Source: Bacillus sp. BA3
GTDB lineage: Bacteria > Bacillota > Bacilli > Bacillales > DSM-1321
Length of the DNA: 64,000 bases
Direction: 5' to 3'
NCBI GenBank assembly: GCA_002835675.1
Contig: PIZR01000005.1
Span: 276,599-340,598 of the forward strand
Within the stretch, counting starts at the first letter, position 1. Each line of letters begins with the position of its first letter. The notes beneath the pieces were generated by a model. The model did not search any database. It was not told the DNA's origin and saw only the letters and a program-made list of their open reading frames with translations. Positions 58,023 to 64,000 of the stretch are shown in pieces. A program made the translations under genes and the position numbers.

Positions 58023-59058
58023 GTATTTATCTAAATTAACGAGTCCGTTAATAGCAGTTATCCTCGGCTTAGTCGTTGGGGCCATAATCATGTTAGTAAG
58101 CGGCTATGACCCTGTTGCCGGCTATGGCTCCATGATAAATGGAATTATTGGGGATTCTTATTATGTAGGGGAATCCGTCAGGACAATCATTCCTTATATC
58201 CTTGCTGGTTTGGCAGTGGCTTTTGCTTTCCGTACGGGCCTATTCAATATCGGTGTAGAGGGGCAATTAATTGTAGGCTGGCTGGCGGCAGTTTGGGTCG
58301 GAATCGCTTTTGACCTACCAAGGATCATCCATTTGCCGTTTGCCATATTAGCTGGTGCAGCTGCTGGTGCCCTGTGGGCATTTATCCCTGGTTATCTAAA
58401 AGCTAAGTTCCGTGTACATGAAGTAATCGTTTCGATCATGTTGAATTATACAGCATTATATGTGACGAATTATTTAATTCGGAATGTAATGACTGACAAG
58501 CTGGATAAAACAGAAAGAGTTGCTGATACAGCATCATTGAGGTCTCCTTTTTTTGAAAGCATTACGGATTTTTCCCGGATGCATTGGGGAATAGTGGTAG
58601 CGATTATTTGCGTGATCATCATGTGGTTCCTTCTTGAAAGGACAAAAACCGGCTTTGAACTGAAAGCGGTAGGTTTCAATCAGCACGCTTCCGAATATGC
58701 AGGAATGAGTGTAAATAAGAACATCATACTTTCGATGGTTATTTCAGGTGCGTTTGCAGGGCTTGCGGGTGCGATGGAAGGCCTTGGAACTTTCGGTTAT
58801 GCCGCAGTCAAAGGCGGGTTCACAGGTATGGGCTTTGATGGGATTGCAGTAGCCTTACTAGGAGCGAATACGGCTATTGGTGTAGTGCTGGCAGCCTTAT
58901 TATTTGGGGGACTGAAAGCAGGGGCGTTAAATATGCCACTAGAAACCGGCATACCTAGTGAAATTGTAGATATTGTCATAGCTTTGATCATTTTCTTCGT
59001 CGCATCCAGTTATTTTATTCGTTGGATTGCCGCTCGATTTAAGAAAGGGGTGAAATAA
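58015..59058 (+). CDS. Nucleoside ABC transporter permease (NupP-like)
   Basis: 347 aa from ATG 58015, inside the end of the ATPase gene, with AGGGGGAAAAC upstream. Branched-chain/ribose-type permease with about eight to ten hydrophobic helices; FRTGLFNIGVEGQLIVGWLA is the family signature. Pairs with the following permease as heterodimer. A longer frame from 57964 is rejected because it runs through the upstream gene. Confidence 0.92.
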   Translation: MSKYLSKLTSPLIAVILGLVVGAIIMLVSGYDPVAGYGSMINGIIGDSYYVGESVRTIIPYILAGLAVAFAFRTGLFNIGVEGQLIVGWLAAVWVGIAFDLPRIIHLPFAILAGAAAGALWAFIPGYLKAKFRVHEVIVSIMLNYTALYVTNYLIRNVMTDKLDKTERVADTASLRSPFFESITDFSRMHWGIVVAIICVIIMWFLLERTKTGFELKAVGFNQHASEYAGMSVNKNIILSMVISGAFAGLAGAMEGLGTFGYAAVKGGFTGMGFDGIAVALLGANTAIGVVLAALLFGGLKAGALNMPLETGIPSEIVDIVIALIIFFVASSYFIRWIAARFKKGVK

Positions 59059-60018
59059 GTGGATTTTTACCAAGTATTACAAATTATTATTCCATCTATG
59101 ATTGCTCTAGCTGCACCACTTATTTTTACTTCACTCGGAGGAGTGTTTTCTGAACGGGCAGGTGTCATAAACATCGGTTTAGAAGGATTGATGGTCATCG
59201 GTGCCTTTACAGGGATCGTTTTTAACTTAATGTTTGCTGATGTTTTTGGGGAATGGACTCCTTGGCTTGCTGTGCTAGCGGCAATGATTGCCGGCTTGCT
59301 GTTTTCCATTCTGCACGCTGTGGCATGCATTACCTTCAGGGCGGACCAAACGGTTAGTGGGGTAGCCATCAACTTGTTGGCGGTAGGTCTGACCATGTTT
59401 TTGGTGAAGCTGATTTTTGACAAAGGTCAAACTGATAGAATCACGGAAACATTCCCAAGGATTGATGTTCCTTTACTAAGTGATATCCCATTTATAGGAC
59501 CCATCTTTTTCACAAATGGATATTATATCGTATATATAGCGATTCTTATTTCCTTTGTCGTCTGGTATGTACTGTATAAAACACCATTCGGGTTAAGGAT
59601 CCGTGCAGTGGGTGAGCATCCCATGGCAGCTGATACGATGGGTGTCAATGTTACGAAAATCCGATATGCCGCCGTTTTATTATCAGGTGCTTTTGGTGGT
59701 ATCGGCGGAGCGATATATGCTACCATTTTTTCGAATGAATTCAATCATGCGACAATTAATGGTCAAGGTTTCATGGCCATTGCCGCAATGATTTTTGGTA
59801 AATGGCACCCGATCGGGGCAATGGGTGCAGCGTTATTCTTTGGTTTGGCTCAAAGTTTAAGTATCGTTGGCTCGAGCCTTCCCTTCTTCAAGGATATTCC
59901 TTCGGTTTACCTATTGATCGCTCCTTATGTTCTGACTATCATTGCATTAACTGGTTTCATTGGTCGTGCAGATGCTCCTAAAGCATCCGGACAGCCATAC
60001 ATCAAAGGAAAAAGATAA
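59059..60018 (+). CDS. Nucleoside ABC transporter permease (NupQ-like)
   Basis: 319 aa, GTG start immediately after the previous stop, with AAAGGGGTG as ribosome site. Second permease; ERAGVINIGLEGLMVIGAF mirrors the signature in its partner, and NGQGFMAIAAMIFGKWHP is conserved. Ends the four-gene importer. A terminator follows. Confidence 0.92.
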   Translation: MDFYQVLQIIIPSMIALAAPLIFTSLGGVFSERAGVINIGLEGLMVIGAFTGIVFNLMFADVFGEWTPWLAVLAAMIAGLLFSILHAVACITFRADQTVSGVAINLLAVGLTMFLVKLIFDKGQTDRITETFPRIDVPLLSDIPFIGPIFFTNGYYIVYIAILISFVVWYVLYKTPFGLRIRAVGEHPMAADTMGVNVTKIRYAAVLLSGAFGGIGGAIYATIFSNEFNHATINGQGFMAIAAMIFGKWHPIGAMGAALFFGLAQSLSIVGSSLPFFKDIPSVYLLIAPYVLTIIALTGFIGRADAPKASGQPYIKGKR

Positions 60019-60026
60019 GGTTATAA

Positions 60027-60058
60027 CCGGTCAGCAAACTATGCTGGCCGTTTTTTTT
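60027..60058 (+). terminator. Intrinsic terminator after the ABC operon
   Basis: CGGTCAGC (60028-60035) pairs with GCTGGCCG (60043-60050), one G-U pair, followed by eight T. Confidence 0.88.
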
Positions 60059-60120
60059 CTTTCGAGATTTAGCCGTAAGTGATGGTGAGCTGGTGAAAAA
60101 CCAAAAAAAGTAGCTGTAAC

Positions 60121-60150
60121 TTGCATGATTTTTCCTTTCACATGTATATT
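60121..60150 (+). promoter_or_regulatory. Possible sigma-A promoter for ymfF
   Basis: TTGCAT (60121-60126), 18-nt spacer, TATATT (60145-60150). Confidence 0.4.
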
Positions 60151-60229
60151 TTAAGTAGATGTTTAAAAGGGTTCCAATCTACAAACAATAAGCTAATAAA
60201 GGTGATTTATATAATGAGGAGGATTATTC

Positions 60230-61510
60230 ATGTCTATTGCTTCCGATACAATTACGGAAAAAAGCGGCTACAAGCTTCATGTGGTCCGGACGGATAAATA
60301 TAAAACGAATACTCTCGTGCTGAAGATGAAAGCCCCGTTGACAAAAGAGGACGTTACATATCGTGCATTGCTGCCATATGTGTTACAAAGCAATACAAGT
60401 AAATATCCTACAACACCCGAGCTTCGATCTTATCTTGATGATTTATATGGAGCAGGGTTTTATGTCGATGTAGCTAAAAAAGGCGAATATCAAATCATAA
60501 GTTTTACTATCGATATCGTCAATGAAAAATTCCTTAGTGATTCAACCCCGCTTCTCGAAAAGGCTTTTGGGTTATTATCAGAGGTGATCTTTAATCCGAA
60601 GAAGAATGGCGAGGCCTTTGACTCTAAAACGGTTTCCAATGAAATCCGTTCTTTAAAACAGCGGATTCAATCCATTTCCGATGACAAAATGCGATATTCA
60701 GCTATACGCCTTGTAGAGGAAATGTGCAAAAACGAACCATATGCTTTAGAAGCGAGCGGTAATCTACAAGACTTGGAAACGATAACTCCTGAGTCCCTTT
60801 TCTCTTATTACAAAAAAGTGCTGGCGGAGGATGAAATCGATTTATATGTAATCGGTGACATCGATGAATCGGAAGTGCAGGCTCTGGCTGACAAGTATGT
60901 TTCATTGCAAGAACGAGTGCCTGTGAGACTGCCCGGGAAGACGGGCAAGGTAGTGGAGAAGGAAAAAGAAATCATTGAGAATTCGGATGTGAAGCAAGGG
61001 AAATTGAATATCGGTTATCGAACCCAAGTTGCCTACGGTGATCCGGATTATTATGCACTTCAGCTTTTCAATGGGATTTTTGGTGGCTTTTCACATTCAA
61101 AACTTTTCATCAATGTCCGGGAGAAAGCCAGCCTTGCTTATTATGCAGCTTCGAGGCTCGAAAGTCATAAAGGTCTATTAATGGTCATGGCCGGCATTGA
61201 AAATGCCAACTACAAGCAGGCATTGGATATCATTCATGCACAAATGAAGGAAATGAAGCAAGGGAATTTTTCCGAAGAAGAGCTCGCACAGACAAAGGCG
61301 GTCGTTAAGAATCAACTACTTGAAACCATTGACGTTTCGAGAGGGCTTGTGGAAATTTTATATCATAATGTGGTTTCCGGGCAGGATATATCACTCGACG
61401 AGTGGTTTGCAAACACAGAGCGGACGACAAAGGAAGAAATCATTGCAGTTGGTCAAAAGATTCAGCTTGATACGATTTATTTCCTAACGGAAGAGGAGGT
61501 GCAAGGGTAA
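60230..61510 (+). CDS. ymfF: YmfF, M16-like protein without zinc motif
   Basis: 426 aa, ATG after GAGGAGG. Insulinase-fold protein in the position of B. subtilis ymfF. The HxxEH motif is missing from its N-terminal half, so it is presumably the non-catalytic partner of YmfH. FNGIFGGFSHSKLFINVREKASLAYY is the M16 C-lobe signature. NCBI-style naming links this family to EF-P 5-aminopentanol modification because of its association with ymfI. It overlaps ymfH in TAATG. Confidence 0.9.
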   Translation: MSIASDTITEKSGYKLHVVRTDKYKTNTLVLKMKAPLTKEDVTYRALLPYVLQSNTSKYPTTPELRSYLDDLYGAGFYVDVAKKGEYQIISFTIDIVNEKFLSDSTPLLEKAFGLLSEVIFNPKKNGEAFDSKTVSNEIRSLKQRIQSISDDKMRYSAIRLVEEMCKNEPYALEASGNLQDLETITPESLFSYYKKVLAEDEIDLYVIGDIDESEVQALADKYVSLQERVPVRLPGKTGKVVEKEKEIIENSDVKQGKLNIGYRTQVAYGDPDYYALQLFNGIFGGFSHSKLFINVREKASLAYYAASRLESHKGLLMVMAGIENANYKQALDIIHAQMKEMKQGNFSEEELAQTKAVVKNQLLETIDVSRGLVEILYHNVVSGQDISLDEWFANTERTTKEEIIAVGQKIQLDTIYFLTEEEVQG

Positions 61511-62796
61511 TGGAAAAAATAGCATTCACTCAATTGAAAGAAGAGCTTTTCCATGAAAAAATGGATAATGGCCTAGAAGTGTATATTCTTCCGAAAAGTG
61601 GCTTCAATAAATCATTTGCCACTTTCACGACGAATTATGGTTCGATCGACAACCATTTCAAACCTTTGAATGAAACGGAATTCACTAAAGTACCTGATGG
61701 AATTGCCCATTTTCTTGAACATAAGCTTTTTGAAAAGGAAGATGGAGATGTTTTTCAGCAATTTTCAAAGCAGGGAGCATCTGCAAATGCCTTTACTTCT
61801 TTCACTCGTACAGCTTATTTATTTTCCAGTACGTCCGACTTCGATAGGAATCTTACTACCTTAATCGACTTTGTCCAGGATCCTTATTTTTCGGAAAAGA
61901 CGGTAGAGAAGGAAAAAGGAATCATTGGGCAGGAAATCAATATGTATGATGATAATTCGGACTGGCGATTATATTTCGGAACGATAGCCAATATGTATCA
62001 TCAGCATCCCGTGAAAATCGATATTGCCGGTACTGTGGAATCCATTGCAGATATTACGAAGGATATGCTTTACGAATGTTATAATACGTTTTATCATCCT
62101 AGCAACATGCTCCTATTTGTTGTAGGACCGGTTGATGTCGAAAGCACCATGAAGCTGATCCGGGATAATCAAAATAATAAAGGATACAACGAACAACCTG
62201 AGGTGGAACGTAAGTTTGACCAAGAGCCTGAAATTGTTGCCAAGGACAAGGAAGTCTTAAGAATGAATGTCCAGACACCAAAAGTTATGCTGGGAATCAA
62301 GGCGACCAATGTCCATCAATCCGGTTCACAGCTTTTGAAAAGGGAATTGGCAACCAATATTTATCTGGAAATGCTGTTCGGCAAAAGTTCACCTTTGCAT
62401 GAGGAGCTATATGAGGAAGGGTTGATCGATCAAAGCTTCTCATATGATTATACACAGGAACAAGGTTTTGGATTTGCGTTAATTGGCGGGGATAGTGCCA
62501 AACCTGATGAGTTGACGGAGTCTTTATTTGGTATCCTGCAAAAATCAAAAGCCGGAACCGGCCTGAATGAAGAAAGCCTGCAAAGGACAATCAAGAAAAA
62601 AATCGGTTCTTTCCTTCGTTCTCTGAATTCGCCGGAATATATAGCGAATCAATTCACCAGATATGCATTCAATGATATGAACTTGTTCGATGTTGTATCA
62701 GTATTGGAAAAACTAACGATCGAAGATATCAGGGAGGTCGCCAAGGACTTAATATCCGATGAACGGATGACAGTCTGTCAGGTACTTCCTAAATAA
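61510..62796 (+). CDS. ymfH: YmfH, M16 zinc peptidase
   Basis: 428 aa. Zinc motif HxxEH at 67-71 (AHFLEHKLFEKE) and IIGQEINMYDDNSDW downstream supply the ligands, so this is the active subunit of the YmfF-YmfH pair. The N-terminus is EKIAFTQLKEELFHEKMDNG. Start overlaps the ymfF stop by one base, as expected for a 1:1 complex. In B. subtilis it is associated genetically with EF-P modification. Confidence 0.92.
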   Translation: MEKIAFTQLKEELFHEKMDNGLEVYILPKSGFNKSFATFTTNYGSIDNHFKPLNETEFTKVPDGIAHFLEHKLFEKEDGDVFQQFSKQGASANAFTSFTRTAYLFSSTSDFDRNLTTLIDFVQDPYFSEKTVEKEKGIIGQEINMYDDNSDWRLYFGTIANMYHQHPVKIDIAGTVESIADITKDMLYECYNTFYHPSNMLLFVVGPVDVESTMKLIRDNQNNKGYNEQPEVERKFDQEPEIVAKDKEVLRMNVQTPKVMLGIKATNVHQSGSQLLKRELATNIYLEMLFGKSSPLHEELYEEGLIDQSFSYDYTQEQGFGFALIGGDSAKPDELTESLFGILQKSKAGTGLNEESLQRTIKKKIGSFLRSLNSPEYIANQFTRYAFNDMNLFDVVSVLEKLTIEDIREVAKDLISDERMTVCQVLPK

Positions 62797-62814
62797 TATA
62801 AAGGGGGCTCGAAT

Positions 62815-63540
62815 GTGGGGAAACGTTTTGCCCTTATTACTGGAGCCAGTGGAGGAATCGGCCGGGAAATAGCTATAAAGCTCGCCGAGGAAAATTATTC
62901 ACTTTATTTACATTATAACAGCAATGAAGAAGCGATACTTGAATTGATTGAAGAACTGAAGCCCCATCAAGTCGAACTTATTCCGATTCAAGCGGATTTG
63001 GCTGCACCGGATGGATTCAGGAAATTGGCGGAAAATATCTTTGCCCTCCATGCAATCGTCCTCAATAGTGGCAATAGCTATTATGGGCTAATATCTGACA
63101 TGGATGAGAAAATCGTTAATGAAATGGTGCAGCTGCATGTAACGAGCCCTTTCCAATTAACAAAGGAACTGCTTCCAAAGCTTATGTACCAAGAACAGGC
63201 TGCCATCGTTGCGGTCACATCGATTTGGGGGCAGACAGGTGCATCCTGTGAAGTATTATATTCAATGGTCAAGGGCAGTCAAAATGCTTTTATCAAGGCG
63301 CTTAGCAAAGAAGTCTCACTTAATGGAATCCGGGTGAATGCCGTTGCCCCCGGAGCGATTTCCACTTCCATGCTCGAATCTTTCAGTGCAGAAGATCTGG
63401 AGATCATCAAAGGAGATATCCCGATGGGTAGGATGGGGCATTCCAAAGAAGTCGCGGAGGCCGTATACTATTTGCTTTCCGACAAGTCATCCTATATAAC
63501 CGGGCAAATTTTAGGCGTAAATGGCGGATGGTACACATGA
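62815..63540 (+). CDS. ymfI: YmfI, SDR reductase of EF-P 5-aminopentanol pathway
   Basis: 241 aa, GTG start after AAAGGGGGC. Short-chain dehydrogenase: nucleotide loop TGASGGIG at 9-16, catalytic S136, Y149 and K153 (YSMVK), and NAVAPGAIST. In B. subtilis YmfI is needed to finish the 5-aminopentanol modification of EF-P lysine, probably by reducing a 5-aminopentanone. An ATG at 62813 is out of frame. Confidence 0.9.
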   Translation: MGKRFALITGASGGIGREIAIKLAEENYSLYLHYNSNEEAILELIEELKPHQVELIPIQADLAAPDGFRKLAENIFALHAIVLNSGNSYYGLISDMDEKIVNEMVQLHVTSPFQLTKELLPKLMYQEQAAIVAVTSIWGQTGASCEVLYSMVKGSQNAFIKALSKEVSLNGIRVNAVAPGAISTSMLESFSAEDLEIIKGDIPMGRMGHSKEVAEAVYYLLSDKSSYITGQILGVNGGWYT

Positions 63541-63620
63541 TTTTTTTAAAGACATGTATAATTTTCTCGGTTCCTTCACAAAATATCTATGTACTATTTT
63601 GAAGGAAAGGGTGACCATTC

Positions 63621-63878
63621 ATGTCTGTACTGGACAATTGGGATCAATGGAAAAACTTTTTAGGCGACAGATTACATCAAGGTGAACAACAAGGCTTGTC
63701 AGAAGGCGCTGTTAACAACTTGGCTTTCGAAATCGGTGATTACCTGGCTAATCAGGTTGAGCCCCAGAACGATCAAGAGAAAGTGCTTGCTGATCTTTGG
63801 TCAGTTGCAAGCGATCAAGAAAAACACGCTATGGCAAGTGTCATGGTCAAGTTAGTCGAGAACAATGGAACGAAGTAA
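63621..63878 (+). CDS. ymfJ: YmfJ, DUF3243 protein
   Basis: 85 aa, ATG after GAAAGGGTG. Small helical, acidic protein: VLDNWDQWKNFLGDRLHQGE, GLSEGAVNNLAFEIGDYLA, and a C-terminal helix VASDQEKHAMASVMVKLVE. Conserved in Bacillus downstream of ymfI; function unknown. A strong terminator follows. Confidence 0.88.
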   Translation: MSVLDNWDQWKNFLGDRLHQGEQQGLSEGAVNNLAFEIGDYLANQVEPQNDQEKVLADLWSVASDQEKHAMASVMVKLVENNGTK

Positions 63879-63889
63879 AATATCCCTCC

Positions 63890-63922
63890 AAAGGCCCTGT
63901 TATTAAATAACAGGGCCTTTTG
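63890..63922 (+). terminator. Strong intrinsic terminator after ymfJ
   Basis: AAAGGCCCTGTTAT (63890-63903), TAA loop, ATAACAGGGCCTTT (63907-63920), then T. A 14-bp perfect stem. Confidence 0.92.
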
Positions 63923-64000
63923 GATTTAAGTGGATGATTATTTATCCTCTTATATAAAAATGAATATTTTTCTAGGGTTTTTCCTTTTAACTTATCAAGA

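Noticed and set aside
63923..64000. Start of a further gene at the right edge
   Set aside because: The last 78 bases after the ymfJ terminator are AT-rich with no start codon behind a ribosome site; the next gene presumably lies outside the window.

Overview
The window is a 64 kb stretch of the conserved core chromosome of a low-GC, endospore-forming, motile Bacillaceae. Gene order follows the Bacillus subtilis fla/che-to-ymf region almost gene for gene, with dipicolinate synthase, SpoIIIE, FliY/CheC/CheD and PolC all present. Protein character and the purine-nucleoside-type ABC cassette next to ymfF fit a Peribacillus/Bacillus-type genome; the species cannot be fixed from the sequence alone. 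All genes but one lie on the + strand. Many genes start with TTG or GTG behind strong Shine-Dalgarno sequences.

Layout: (1) 1-15406 is the distal half of the fla/che operon: end of fliY, cheY, fliZ, fliP, fliQ, fliR, flhB, flhA, flhF, flhG, cheB, cheA, cheW, cheC, cheD, sigD and a swrB-like gene. These cover flagellar type III export, flagellar placement, chemotaxis signalling and the motility sigma factor. (2) 15407-23339 holds rpsB, tsf, pyrH, frr, uppS, cdsA, dxr and rseP: translation, UMP kinase, undecaprenyl and phospholipid precursors, isoprenoids and intramembrane proteolysis. (3) 23340-39978 holds proS, polC, then the rimP-nusA-ylxR-ylxQ-infB-ylxP-rbfA operon, truB, ribF, rpsO and pnp. 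(4) 40134-48047 holds ylxY, mlpA, ymxH, then dpaA-dpaB-asd-dapG-dapA, which makes dipicolinate and diaminopimelate/lysine precursors and has a sigma-K-like promoter in front of dpaA. (5) 48338-53673 holds rnjB, tepA, ylzJ and spoIIIE. (6) 53703-64000 is the most variable part: a small minus-strand Bacillus-type gene, a GntR/UTRA regulator with palindromic candidate operators, a BMP-lipoprotein/ABC nucleoside-type importer (four genes), then ymfF-ymfH-ymfI (EF-P 5-aminopentanol modification-associated in B. subtilis) and ymfJ.

No rRNA, tRNA, insertion sequence, prophage, CRISPR array or evident foreign island was seen. I found no wholly new multigene system. The more interesting signals are small: a perfect tandem 10-bp repeat with two A8 tracts inside cheB, an inverted repeat framing an extended -10 in the 399-nt frr-uppS gap, the palindromes before the gntR gene, tandem terminators inside the ABC operon, leader structures before rpsB and rpsO, and a YlxY deacetylase homologue lacking the canonical metal-binding Asp motif.
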